DNA of 64,000 bases from NCBI GenBank assembly GCA_002328075.1, contig DCVT01000044.1, positions 186,001 to 250,000 of the forward strand, given 5' to 3'. Under the pieces are notes generated by a model. It made no database searches and was not told the origin of the DNA. It saw nothing but the letters and a program-made list of their open reading frames with translations. Shown in pieces: positions 17,394 through 25,809 of the stretch. This stretch comes from Anaerolineales bacterium UBA2181. Lineage in GTDB: Bacteria; Chloroflexota; Anaerolineae; Promineifilales; UBA4811. The translations under genes and the position numbers were made by a program. Positions within the stretch are counted from its first letter, which is position 1, and the number at the start of each line of letters is the position of its first letter.

Positions 17394-17906
17394 ATGAACG
17401 ACATGACCAAGGATCACCTCAAGGCCGCGTTTGCTGGCGAGAGCCAGGCCTACATGAAATATACGATATTCGGCGAACAGGCCGATAAGGAAGGCAAACC
17501 ACGAATTGCCAACCTGTTTCGGGCCATTGCCTATGCCGAGAAGGTGCATGCGTCAAACCACCTCAAGGCATTGGGGATGGTGGGCAGCACCGCCAATAAC
17601 CTGCTCGCCGCCAAGGGAGGCGAGGACTATGAAGTGGACCAGATGTACCCCGCCTTTCTGGCGGTAGCCGAGATGCAGTCGGAAAAGGCCGCCGTCCGCG
17701 TGATGAACTATGCCCTGGAGGCGGAAAAGATTCACTCAGATATGTACGCGGCCGCCAAGGCGGCGGTCGATGCCGGCGAGGACATCTCCGAAGTCAAAGC
17801 CTGGGTCTGCCCGGTCTGCGGCTTCACGGTCCTGGGCGATGACCTGCCGGACCGCTGCCCCGTGTGCAACGCGCTCAAGAAGGTCTTTATCGAGTTTAAC
17901 GTCTGA
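17394..17906 (+). CDS. rbr: Rubrerythrin
   Basis: Rubrerythrin of 170 residues, a non-haem di-iron peroxidase that reduces hydrogen peroxide in the cytoplasm. The N-terminal four-helix ferritin-like domain carries the iron-binding carboxylates (AFAGESQAYMKY, YAEKVHASNHLKAL, EMQSEKAAVRVMNYALEAEKIH). The C-terminal rubredoxin-like domain has CPVCG and CPVCN pairs that bind one iron. The start ATG is preceded by AAGGAG at 8 bases. Its presence suggests an anaerobic or microaerobic lifestyle. It is followed by a long imperfect inverted repeat and a methyltransferase gene. No clear PerR-type operator was seen upstream. Confidence 0.95.
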   Translation: MNDMTKDHLKAAFAGESQAYMKYTIFGEQADKEGKPRIANLFRAIAYAEKVHASNHLKALGMVGSTANNLLAAKGGEDYEVDQMYPAFLAVAEMQSEKAAVRVMNYALEAEKIHSDMYAAAKAAVDAGEDISEVKAWVCPVCGFTVLGDDLPDRCPVCNALKKVFIEFNV

Positions 17907-17990
17907 TCTCTGCCCGCAACCCGGCTGTCGCCGCCTGCCAGCACCGAATCAAGCACGGGGCGCAGGCGGCGCCGGCTTGGGTCAGATCAG
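17903..17990 (+). repeat. Long imperfect inverted repeat after rubrerythrin
   Basis: Three nested paired blocks: CTGATC/GATCAG at the ends (the left copy includes the stop codon), CCGGC/GCCGG, and GCCGCCTGC/GCAGGCGGC around a 23-base loop. The RNA would form an extended hairpin between the rubrerythrin and methyltransferase genes. No T-run follows, so it may stabilise or attenuate rather than terminate. Confidence 0.65.
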
Positions 17991-18003
17991 GGTCGAATCG
18001 GTC

Positions 18004-18636
18004 ATGAGCAGTCTGTTCCGCCTCAACCGGTTCTACGACCAAGTGGCGCCCATCTATGCCGGAGCTGTTCAGTTCTTGCCAGTATGGCGTCGCTACATGC
18101 AGGCCGTATTGCCTTGGATTTCGCCCGGCGCCAGCGTGCTGGAGCTCGGCCCGGGACCGGGCGTGCTGCTGGCGCAGATTTCGCAATGCCAGCCCCTCGC
18201 CACGGGGTTGGACCGGTCGCGCGGCATGTTACGGCAGGCCCGGCGGCGGCTGGTGCGTGCCGGGCAACCGATCCGACTCGTCCAGGGCGACGGCACGTGT
18301 CTACCCTTTCCCAGCCAATCCTTCGACTGCGTTGCACTCACCTTCACCCTGAGCGCGGTGGCAGACGGCGAACGCGCCGTCCAGGAGATGGCACGGGTCC
18401 TCCGCCGGGCGGATCCCTCCCGAGGTCACGCGGGCGGAATCCTGGCGTTGGTGGATGCGGGATACCCGGCCGACCGCAACTGGGCGGGTTCGGCGCTGGC
18501 CAGGCTTTGGGAATCGGGCGGGGATCGCATGCGCTGCGAGGCCGCGTTGGTTGAGGCCGCCGGTCTATGCGTGATTCACCAGAAGGAGTTTGGCGCATTC
18601 AATAGCATCCACCTGATGGTCGCTCGGCGAAAGTAG
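18004..18636 (+). CDS. Class I SAM-dependent methyltransferase
   Basis: Methyltransferase of 210 residues. Motif I reads VLELGPGPGVLL, the acidic residue after strand 2 is in GLDRSRGML, motif II/III reads LPFPSQSFDCVALTFTLS, and the post-III region is EMARVLRRADP followed by GGILALVDAG. The pattern resembles UbiE/Methyltransf_11 enzymes, often acting on quinones, lipids or small metabolites, but the substrate is unknown. The start ATG at 18004 has no strong ribosome site. It lies between rubrerythrin and a nitroreductase gene and may be part of the same plus-strand unit. Confidence 0.85.
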   Translation: MSSLFRLNRFYDQVAPIYAGAVQFLPVWRRYMQAVLPWISPGASVLELGPGPGVLLAQISQCQPLATGLDRSRGMLRQARRRLVRAGQPIRLVQGDGTCLPFPSQSFDCVALTFTLSAVADGERAVQEMARVLRRADPSRGHAGGILALVDAGYPADRNWAGSALARLWESGGDRMRCEAALVEAAGLCVIHQKEFGAFNSIHLMVARRK

Positions 18637-18683
18637 CAGCCAACCGCGTGGTCATCTTGGATCAGTCCGTGGGGAGCACAACC

Positions 18684-19316
18684 ATGCCAAACGAGTTGCC
18701 GTCGGCAGAATCCACCCTGGCGCTCCTGATGAGTCGCCGCAGCATACGGCGCTACCGACCGGACCCGGTGCCCGAGGAGATGCTGGAGCAGATACTCGAG
18801 GCCGGCCGGTGGGCGCCGTCCGCCAGCAACCGGCAGCCCTGGTCTTTCGTGGTCATTCGTGACCCGTCGATCCGGCGTGAGGTGGCTCAGAATGCAGCCG
18901 CGGTTGTCATCCGCTGGGCCCATGCGGCCGAAGCGCCGCTCCTCATCGCCCTCTGCGGCCATGCGGGAAACCCATTGTACCGCCAATTCCTGCACGAAGA
19001 TATCGGACTGGCGGGCGGCCAAATGATGCTCCAGGCCAAGGCCTTGGGATTGGGAACCTGTTGGCTAGGAGGAGTGGACCGAGAGGCTATTGCAGCCATT
19101 CTCCATCTGCCATCAGACATTGAGGTGATCGGTGTCCTGACCGTTGGGTTTCCGGCCGAAGAGCCGCCCGCACCGCAGCGGAAACCACTCGCCCAGGTCG
19201 TCCATCATGACGTCTACGGCAACCAGACTGCCGGGGCCGCAGTCAGCGCCGGGCACGTTCGTGGCGGCCCCTTGTCTATCATGCTCCGTCGCCTTCGGTT
19301 GCCATTTCGAACCTGA
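18684..19316 (+). CDS. Nitroreductase family protein
   Basis: FMN-dependent nitroreductase-like oxidoreductase of 210 residues. The FMN-binding N-terminus MSRRSIRRYRPDPVP and the following AGRWAPSASNRQPWSFVVI are diagnostic, and GLGTCWLGG lies in the C-terminal half of the domain. Members reduce nitro compounds, quinones or act in cofactor biosynthesis. The last 40 residues are an unusual basic tail. The start ATG at 18684 has GGGGAG upstream. Its stop codon shares one base with the start of the next flavoprotein gene, so the two are translationally coupled. The substrate is not predictable. Confidence 0.9.
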   Translation: MPNELPSAESTLALLMSRRSIRRYRPDPVPEEMLEQILEAGRWAPSASNRQPWSFVVIRDPSIRREVAQNAAAVVIRWAHAAEAPLLIALCGHAGNPLYRQFLHEDIGLAGGQMMLQAKALGLGTCWLGGVDREAIAAILHLPSDIEVIGVLTVGFPAEEPPAPQRKPLAQVVHHDVYGNQTAGAAVSAGHVRGGPLSIMLRRLRLPFRT

Positions 19317-20452
19317 TGGACGCCGACACAATCATCGTGGGAGCCGGACCGGCCGGCCTGTCCACCGGCCTTTTCCTACAACAGGCAGCCCCCAATCTGG
19401 CGCGCCGAACCTTGATCCTGGAACAGGCACATCACCCGCGCCCCAAACTGTGCGCCGGCGGCTTGCTTCCCTCGGTTGATGTCTATCTGCGCTTGCTGGG
19501 GCTGGATCCGGATGCGATCCCCTCAGCACCGGTGCGAGAAATCGTCCTTCAGTTCGAACAAAGGACGGCGGTTATCCGCCGTTTGCCCCTGGTATTTCGC
19601 ACTGTCCGGCGCGAGGACTTTGATGCGTGGTTGGCCCGTTGTGCCCGCGAGCGCGGCATCCAGATCCAAGAGGGTGTGCGGGTCCGCCGCGTTGAACGGC
19701 GCGAGGGCTGGATGGTCGCCGTCACTGATCGCGGTCCCTTGTGCGCCCAGGCCATTGTTGGCGCCGACGGTTCCAAGAGCGTGGTCCGAAGCGCTATCGT
19801 AGGCGGTGCCGAACCCAAGCACCTGGCGCGCCTGATCGAGGTTCGTTGCGCCGGAGCCGCTCGCAGGAGCCCGGACCAGGCCAATTTTGACTTTTCGCAC
19901 ATTCCGGCCGGTGTCCAGGGCTATGCTTGGGATTTTCCATCACCTGGAATTGGCGACAACCTGCGCACGTGGGGGGTATATGACAGCCGCATTCGGTCCG
20001 GCAGGCCCCATCCGTCTCTCAAGCCGTTCCTGGACGAAAGCTTGCGACTGGACAATGGCCAGGCCAGGGACCTTGGGGTCCAGGGCCATCCGCTGCGCTG
20101 GTTTCATCCGCGCGCGGTGTTGTCGGCGCCGCGGGTGTTGCTGGTAGGCGATGCGGCCGGTACCGACCCTGTTGTGGGCGAGGGCATCAGTTTCGCGCTC
20201 GGCTACGGGCAAGTGGCGGCAGCAGCGTTGCAGGACGCTTTCGAGCGGGACGATTTCTCTTTTGCGGGTTACCGCCGACAGGTGCGGCGCCACCGGATCG
20301 GCCGTTTTCTCATGCGTCGGTACGTGGCGGCCGTCCTCCTGTACGGTCTGCAGAGCCGAACAGCTTATCGCCTGGTATGGCCGGCTTTGGGGTTGCTGGC
20401 GCGGGCGCTCTTTGTTGATTGGGGTGACCGGCGGGCTGCAAGAACCGGCTGA
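19316..20452 (+). CDS. Geranylgeranyl-reductase-like FAD oxidoreductase
   Basis: Flavoprotein of 378 residues in the p-hydroxybenzoate-hydroxylase/geranylgeranyl reductase superfamily. The N-terminal dinucleotide fold reads IIVGAGPAGLSTGLFL; a middle motif is IVGADGSKSVVRSAI; and the second FAD motif is VLLVGDAAGTDPVVGEGISFAL. The early PKLCAGGLLP matches the Cys-containing loop of archaeal-type and bacterial geranylgeranyl reductases, which saturate isoprenoid chains of lipids or quinones. The C-terminal segment is hydrophobic and could associate with the membrane. ATG at 19316 overlaps the nitroreductase stop by one base, suggesting a two-enzyme redox unit. Confidence 0.85.
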   Translation: MDADTIIVGAGPAGLSTGLFLQQAAPNLARRTLILEQAHHPRPKLCAGGLLPSVDVYLRLLGLDPDAIPSAPVREIVLQFEQRTAVIRRLPLVFRTVRREDFDAWLARCARERGIQIQEGVRVRRVERREGWMVAVTDRGPLCAQAIVGADGSKSVVRSAIVGGAEPKHLARLIEVRCAGAARRSPDQANFDFSHIPAGVQGYAWDFPSPGIGDNLRTWGVYDSRIRSGRPHPSLKPFLDESLRLDNGQARDLGVQGHPLRWFHPRAVLSAPRVLLVGDAAGTDPVVGEGISFALGYGQVAAAALQDAFERDDFSFAGYRRQVRRHRIGRFLMRRYVAAVLLYGLQSRTAYRLVWPALGLLARALFVDWGDRRAARTG

Positions 20453-21099
20453 CATCAGCCTCGGCGTTCAACCGACCCAGAATCCACACACACGCCACGC
20501 CGTCCGGCAACCAATGACCCATACCACGCCGGTCAGGTGGGCCGGCCCGATGCCAGCGCGGTTCACCGGTCTGCCACAATATACGTTGCCCGGGTCTGGA
20601 TCGCCGCCGTGGCGGGTTGCACGTGGCGGAGGTTTTCAGGCCGTGGGCACAGATTCGTGCGCCTTTCGGTTGTACACCTTTCAGTCTGCCCTGCAGTCCG
20701 GGCGGACGCCACCCTCCAAGAACCTGACGTGTATGAACGCTGAGCCGCGCTGTTTTTCGCCGGTTTGGCGGCAGACAGTGTATGCGACACACGATTGAGC
20801 GCCCTAGCCGTCCTGACCGGTGCCCGTAACTCCGGCAATACCCCAGTTGCCTATTTCGGGATAAGTGCTTTTGCTGTTGCCATGCGATGCCCCCAACAAC
20901 CGCCTGCAGGCGGTCTGGTCTACACCTGACCCGGGCATCTGGTTGCAGGTCCTGGAGATTTATTCCCGCCGTGTTGGGATGTTGGTGGCACTCCAGGGAC
21001 TTGACCGCGAATTCTGGCGCAAAACGGCCGACCGCGGTATGATCAGATTGTGAAGCCAAGTGAACTGGGAATAGTCACAAACTTTGTGGAGAGGAACAC
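20453..21099. other. 647-base intergenic region with 16-base palindrome
   Basis: No recognisable gene on either strand; long open frames here have no protein-like features. It contains a perfect 16-base palindrome at 20899-20914 and a TATGAT box at 21038-21043 (no good -35), 56 bases before the cyclodeaminase-family start. It may be the residue of a lost gene. Confidence 0.5.
20899..20914. repeat. Perfect 16-base palindrome
   Basis: ACCGCCTGCAGGCGGT reads the same on both strands. It lies about 190 bases before the next gene in otherwise featureless DNA and could be a dimeric regulator site or a chance palindrome. Confidence 0.5.
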
Positions 21100-22077
21100 A
21101 TGCTAACGAACCAGGTGCTTTATCTTTCGCAGGCCGACGTTGCATCTGCCGGTGTGACAATGGCCGAGATCATCGACCTGCTGGAAATCGCTTTCCAAGA
21201 AAAAGGGCAAGGGCGCGTCGAGGCACCACCCAAACCGGGCATTCACCCTGGCGGGGGCGACAATTTCATCCATGCGATGCCAGCCTATATTCCCGGTCTC
21301 AACTCAGCAGGGATCAAATGGGTCAGCGGTTTCCCGGAGAACCACCGCCGGGGGCTTCCGTATATCACCGGCCTGCTCATCCTGAACGACGTAGAAACCG
21401 GTCTACCGCTAGCGGTGATGGATTGTGTCTGGATCACTGCCATGCGAACTGGCGCGGCAACAGCGGTGGCTGCACGTCGACTGGCGCGCCCCGACTCCTC
21501 TGTAGCAGGCATCCTGGGTTGCGGCGTTCAGGGCCGAACCAACACGGAGGCCTTGAACGTGCTGTTTCCTTTGAAAAAGGTCATGGCGTACGATGTGAAC
21601 CGCGAGGCTGCCCAACGGTTTGCTCGTGCGATTTCTGACCGCTTCCAGCTGGAGGTCATCGCCGTGGATCACCCACAGCAGGCGGTCACCGGTTGCGACC
21701 TGGTGGTGACGGCCGGCCCGATTCTCAAACAGCCCCACCAGACCATACTGCCCGGCTGGTTGGAACCTGGAGCGTTTGCTTCGCTGGTGGACTTTGACTC
21801 TTATTGGCATCCCGCCGCCATGAAACAGGCGGACAAGTTCTGCACCGATGATACCCCCCAATTGCGCCATTACCAGCAGGTGGGCTATTTCCAGGAGATA
21901 CCCCCCGTGCATGCCGACTTGGGCGAACTGGTCACCGGTCGCAAACCGGGCCGCCAAACAGAGCACGAGCGGACCATGACGGCCAATCTGGGCCTGGGGA
22001 TGGATGACATGGCGGTGGCTCCAACCCTGTATCGCCGCGCCCAAGAGCAAGGCATCGGCACCTGGCTTCCGCTCTAG
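21100..22077 (+). CDS. Ornithine cyclodeaminase / mu-crystallin family protein
   Basis: NAD(P)-binding protein of 325 residues, normal length for the OCD/mu-crystallin family. The Rossmann motif is AGILGCGVQGRTNTEAL; the catalytic-region sequence IKWVSGFPENHRRGLP and the downstream DVETGLPLAVMDCVWITAMRTGAATAVAARRLA are characteristic, with the Arg and Thr of the substrate site. Members include ornithine cyclodeaminase, alanine dehydrogenase and imine reductases, so substrate is uncertain. The start ATG has GAGAGGA upstream. It stands alone between two long intergenic regions and is probably monocistronic. Confidence 0.88.
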   Translation: MLTNQVLYLSQADVASAGVTMAEIIDLLEIAFQEKGQGRVEAPPKPGIHPGGGDNFIHAMPAYIPGLNSAGIKWVSGFPENHRRGLPYITGLLILNDVETGLPLAVMDCVWITAMRTGAATAVAARRLARPDSSVAGILGCGVQGRTNTEALNVLFPLKKVMAYDVNREAAQRFARAISDRFQLEVIAVDHPQQAVTGCDLVVTAGPILKQPHQTILPGWLEPGAFASLVDFDSYWHPAAMKQADKFCTDDTPQLRHYQQVGYFQEIPPVHADLGELVTGRKPGRQTEHERTMTANLGLGMDDMAVAPTLYRRAQEQGIGTWLPL

Positions 22078-22411
22078 TGGCTTTCGCCAACGCCGGAATC
22101 GCGCAAATCGCCCAGCGGCAAGGCTATGCTATCGCTTCGGCGGCGCGAAGGCTGCATGTTCCCCCTGGGCCGCAGCTTGATACGTTGGGCCGTAGTCCCA
22201 AGGAGTGGCCCTACAGGAAGGGGCTGGCATCGGCCTCGCCAGGGTCTCACGTGGCGCGCTCGCGCGGCGGGGTATGTCTGCAGCTCAAGCCTACAGTCGC
22301 TGAGGGGTGAGGGTTCGATGAACCGGACGGTTTGGCGTGGGCGCGAGCTGGTGGATTTGACGTATAATTGGCTCTTGTCGGCCATTTCTGTAGGCCGGGC
22401 ACTGTAGGACG
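22078..22411. other. 334-base intergenic region
   Basis: No gene seen. Two small hairpins are visible (CTTCG/CGAAG around 22135-22150 and GGTTC/GAACC near 22314-22326). A TATAAT box lies at 22363-22368. I recognise no known riboswitch. Confidence 0.45.
22363..22368 (+). promoter_or_regulatory. Possible -10 box of MFS gene
   Basis: A perfect TATAAT 43 bases before the MFS start codon at 22412. No acceptable -35 hexamer lies at 16-18 bases, so the promoter, if real, may need an activator. Confidence 0.3.
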
Positions 22412-24670
22412 ATGAGTACCGCAGAGACGGGCACAGATCTCACCCCAACCAACGCAGAAAAACTGCGTGGCCTTCCCTGGGGCGTGGCATGGAGCGTAAC
22501 TAACTCAGTCTTCGCTCAGTACACGTTCTTCGGATCCGTTTTTGTTCTTTTCCTGAACACGCTGGGCCTGGACAAGATCCAGATCGGCGGTTTGCTGTCC
22601 CTCTTTCCGTTTCTGGGCATTGTGGCGGTCTTTATCGCGTCGGCCATCGCCCGGTATGGGTACAAGCGAACATTCATCACCTTCATGTCTGCTCGCTGGC
22701 TCACGGCCGCCGGGTTCTTGCTGACACCCTGGTTGCTGTCGCGTTTCGGCCCGCGGGTAACACTGGGTTTTATCATCTTTGCAGTCAGTGCCTTTAGCCT
22801 GTTTCGCGCCGTCGCGTTCACCGCGTTTTACCCATGGCTCCAGGAACAGGTGCCCGACTCGATGCGCGGCAAATACTCGGCAGTCAAGAATGCGCTGGCC
22901 AGTCTGACGGCCTTCGTGGCCATGTTGCTGGCCGGTTACGTGCTGGGCCCTGATCCGGATTTGGAACACTTTATGATCCTGATCGCTGCGGGGGTAGGCT
23001 TTGGCGCTGTCTCCATCTGGACCTCCACCAAAATACCAGGTGGCGCACCCATGCGCGGCCCCTCGGCCGAAAAGACCTCCTATCGTGAGATGGTCGCCGC
23101 GGTTCACGACCACAACCTGATGCGCTACCTGACAGGTGTAGCGTTGGTCACCCTGGCCACCGTTCCCTTGGTCTCATTTGTTCCGCTGTTCATGAAGGAG
23201 CAGGTAGGACTCAGCGCTGATCGGGTAGTCTGGCTCGAGACCGGAGTCCTGATGGGAGGCCTGATTTCCAGCTACTTCTGGGGCTGGCTAGCAGACCGCT
23301 ACGGCAGCAAGCCGGTGATGCTTACTGGGGTCTACCTGCTTTCTGTGCTACCCGTGGCATGGCTCGTCATGCCCCGCCAGGTCCCTTGGGCCATCTACCC
23401 GGCCTTGGCGATCGCTCTTTTTCAGGGTTTTTTCAACACCGGCTGGGGGATCGGTTCAGGCCGACTCCTCTTTGTCAGCGTGGTGCCGGTCCACAAACGA
23501 ACCACTTACATGGCGCTGTACTATGCATGGGCCGGAATCGCCGGCGGATTGGGTCAGCTCCTGGGTGGGTGGATGGTCGACTTGACGGCCGGCGTCCGGG
23601 GTCAGTGGTGGGTCATCCAGTTCGACCCCTACACGATTCTGTTCTTGGTCGGCATTGCGCTGCCCCTGGTGGGTTACATCCTCTTTCGGCACGTCAGGGC
23701 CGACAGTGCCGTGTCGATCGGTCAATTTGCCGGCGTGTTCCTGCGCGGAAATCCATTCCTGGCCGCTGAGAGCCTGGTTCGCTACCACCGCGCCCGCGAC
23801 GAGCGATCCATCGTGACCATGACCGAGCGCATGGGACGCACCAAGAGCCCATTGGCAGTTGAGGAGCTCCTGGACGCGCTTCACGACCCCCGCTTCTATG
23901 TCCGATTCGAAGCCATTGTCTCCATTGCACGCCACCGTCCAGACCCCCGCCTCACAGATGCCCTAATCGAAACGCTAGAGGGTACCGAACCTGCGTTGAG
24001 CACGATGGCTGCGTGGGGCCTGGGTCGGATACGGGACGAGCGCGCGATGGATGCCCTGCGGCTGGGCCTAAACGCTCGCTATCGGTCAGTACAGGCCCAC
24101 TGCGCCCGATCGCTGGGTAGCCTCGGCGACCAATCGATTGTGCCCGAGCTTCTCCTGCGCCTTTCAGCCGAGAATGACCCTGGGCTACAGCTGGCATTCG
24201 CGGCCGCCTTGGGTCAGCTGTATGCAACCCAAGCTGCCGCTCCCCTGCTTTCGTTGCTGGGCGCATCCAACTACATGGACGCCCGCAGCGAGTTCAGTCT
24301 GGCGATTGCCCGTTTGGTGGGTGAAGAGCACAGGTTCATCCAGTTGCAGCGCCGGGTGGCGGCCGAACCCGGGACCGCCCTCTCCCAGTCAGTCACGGCG
24401 CTCAAGGGCCATTTGGTGCGGTCTCGCGAGCACCGCGCTGAGATCGAGAGTCGCCTGGCAGACTCGGCCGGATCCTTTGCCCATGGCGACTTGCGCGCCG
24501 GAGTAGTCTCGCTGTGCCAGGCGGTACAGCCCTATCCGGCCGACTGGTCCTCAGGAGTGGGCGGGTTGGTCATCTCCGAATGCCTGAGCCAGTTGGCCCT
24601 GCTCGGCGCGCAACGCATAGAGTACGTTGTGCTCCTGCTGCACGCTCTGACGTGCGCCGCGGCTGGCTGA
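22412..24670 (+). CDS. MFS transporter with C-terminal HEAT-like repeats
   Basis: Protein of 752 residues in two parts. Residues 1 to about 425 form a twelve-segment major facilitator domain, with the loop motif GWLADRYGSKPVML between segments and PWLQEQVPDSMRGKYSAVKNA. After that comes a soluble part of over 300 residues containing helical repeats of the HEAT/PBS-lyase type: ELLDALHDPRFYVRFEAIVSIA, DALIETLEGTEPALSTMAAWGLG and ALRLGLNARYRSVQAHCARSLG. Such repeats usually mediate protein contacts. The start is ATG 22412. The gene converges on the PPK2 gene with a 14-base gap. The transported substrate is unknown. Confidence 0.85.
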   Translation: MSTAETGTDLTPTNAEKLRGLPWGVAWSVTNSVFAQYTFFGSVFVLFLNTLGLDKIQIGGLLSLFPFLGIVAVFIASAIARYGYKRTFITFMSARWLTAAGFLLTPWLLSRFGPRVTLGFIIFAVSAFSLFRAVAFTAFYPWLQEQVPDSMRGKYSAVKNALASLTAFVAMLLAGYVLGPDPDLEHFMILIAAGVGFGAVSIWTSTKIPGGAPMRGPSAEKTSYREMVAAVHDHNLMRYLTGVALVTLATVPLVSFVPLFMKEQVGLSADRVVWLETGVLMGGLISSYFWGWLADRYGSKPVMLTGVYLLSVLPVAWLVMPRQVPWAIYPALAIALFQGFFNTGWGIGSGRLLFVSVVPVHKRTTYMALYYAWAGIAGGLGQLLGGWMVDLTAGVRGQWWVIQFDPYTILFLVGIALPLVGYILFRHVRADSAVSIGQFAGVFLRGNPFLAAESLVRYHRARDERSIVTMTERMGRTKSPLAVEELLDALHDPRFYVRFEAIVSIARHRPDPRLTDALIETLEGTEPALSTMAAWGLGRIRDERAMDALRLGLNARYRSVQAHCARSLGSLGDQSIVPELLLRLSAENDPGLQLAFAAALGQLYATQAAAPLLSLLGASNYMDARSEFSLAIARLVGEEHRFIQLQRRVAAEPGTALSQSVTALKGHLVRSREHRAEIESRLADSAGSFAHGDLRAGVVSLCQAVQPYPADWSSGVGGLVISECLSQLALLGAQRIEYVVLLLHALTCAAAG

Positions 24671-24684
24671 CGAGATCCCTGTCT

Positions 24685-25563
24685 TCAGACCAGACGTTTT
24701 TCCAGCTTCTCCCGCATCTCGTCTAGCCGCACCTGCTCGGCCGGGTCCAGCGACGGATACTTTAGGTTCAGCGCCTTGAGCGTGTCCACGATGGTCTGGG
24801 CGACGACCATCCTGGCATACGGTTTGCTGTCGGCCGGGACTGCATACCAGGGAGCCCACGGGCGCGACGTGGCGTTGAGCGCCTCCTCGAAGGCCTGCAT
24901 GTAATCATCCCAGTACTGGCGCTCGCCAACGTCGCCCGAGGAGAACTTCCAGTTCTTCTCGTGCTCCTCAATGCGTGCCAGAAACCGCTCCCTCTGCTCC
25001 TCCCGCGAGATGTTGAGCCAGAACTTGAGAACCACCGTGCCGCTGCGGGCCAGGTGCTGTTCGTGTTCCCGAATCGACTGGAATCGCTCTTCCCATAGCG
25101 TGGCCAGATCCGGCAAGTCAGGCAGGTTCTGACCCTCGAGAAAGCCTGGATGCACCCGCACCACCAGCACCTCTTCGTAATAGCTGCGGTTGAACACGCC
25201 GATTCGCCCCCGCTCCGGAAGACGGATAGCGGTGCGCCAGAGAAAATCATGATCCAATTCCTCTGGCGTGGGCTGTTTGAAGGAAAAGACCTGACAACCG
25301 GCCGGGTTCACTCCGCTCATCACCGCCCGGATGGTGCCATCCTTGCCTGCAGCGTCGAGCGCCTGAAAGATGAGCAGCAGGGCGAATTGGTTATGGGCGT
25401 ACAGAACCTGTTGGAGAGCGTCCAACTCGGCCACCAGCGCCTCCAGCCGCTCCTTGCACTCCCTTTTGCCGGGAGCTCGCTTTGATGGCGCAGTGGGGAC
25501 GTCTGCCACCCGAAACGAGCCGTCGAACGGAACCAAATGAGCGTTCTCTGCTATCTTGGACAT
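24685..25563 (-). CDS. ppk2: Polyphosphate kinase 2 family phosphotransferase
   Basis: PPK2-type enzyme of 292 residues that uses polyphosphate to phosphorylate a nucleotide in the cytoplasm. Walker A is DAAGKDG at residues 70-76, followed by VMSGVNPAGCQVFSF; the Walker B region is GVFNRSYYEEVLVVRVHP around 122-139; the lid region carries KFWLNISREEQRERF. The FNRSYYEE form rather than FDRSWYNR points to the polyphosphate:nucleotide phosphotransferase branch (PPK2_rel_1/class III) that phosphorylates AMP or ADP. The ATG is preceded by GAGGAGGAG, an excellent ribosome site. The gene is monocistronic, convergent with the MFS gene. Confidence 0.93.
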   Translation of the reverse strand: MSKIAENAHLVPFDGSFRVADVPTAPSKRAPGKRECKERLEALVAELDALQQVLYAHNQFALLLIFQALDAAGKDGTIRAVMSGVNPAGCQVFSFKQPTPEELDHDFLWRTAIRLPERGRIGVFNRSYYEEVLVVRVHPGFLEGQNLPDLPDLATLWEERFQSIREHEQHLARSGTVVLKFWLNISREEQRERFLARIEEHEKNWKFSSGDVGERQYWDDYMQAFEEALNATSRPWAPWYAVPADSKPYARMVVAQTIVDTLKALNLKYPSLDPAEQVRLDEMREKLEKRLV

Positions 25564-25809
25564 TCTCCTCCTCCTCTGTGAATCAGTAATGCACCGGCCA
25601 TTCCTCAGCGAGGCGCCAGCCTCACCGGGAAGTTGTTATCGGCCGTCATCCTCATCTGACTCGTGTGAACTCGCACTCACTTGGGGCCGTGATGGTAGCA
25701 CCCGGCCCGACGACACTCCAGAACCGCGCAGGTGATCAGCGACTTGCCTGTCACAACGGGCCATGGATCGGAGGATATGTTGGGTTGATTCCCACAGCGC
25801 CCCTCCATA
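25564..25809. other. Intergenic region between PPK2 and SLC13 genes
   Basis: About 246 bases upstream of PPK2 and downstream of the transporter gene, both on the minus strand. I found no convincing promoter hexamers, terminator or small gene. Confidence 0.45.

Noticed and set aside
20310..21059. Minus-strand 249-codon open frame over the intergenic region
   Set aside because: It overlaps the end of the reductase gene, has no ribosome site and no recognisable protein motif.
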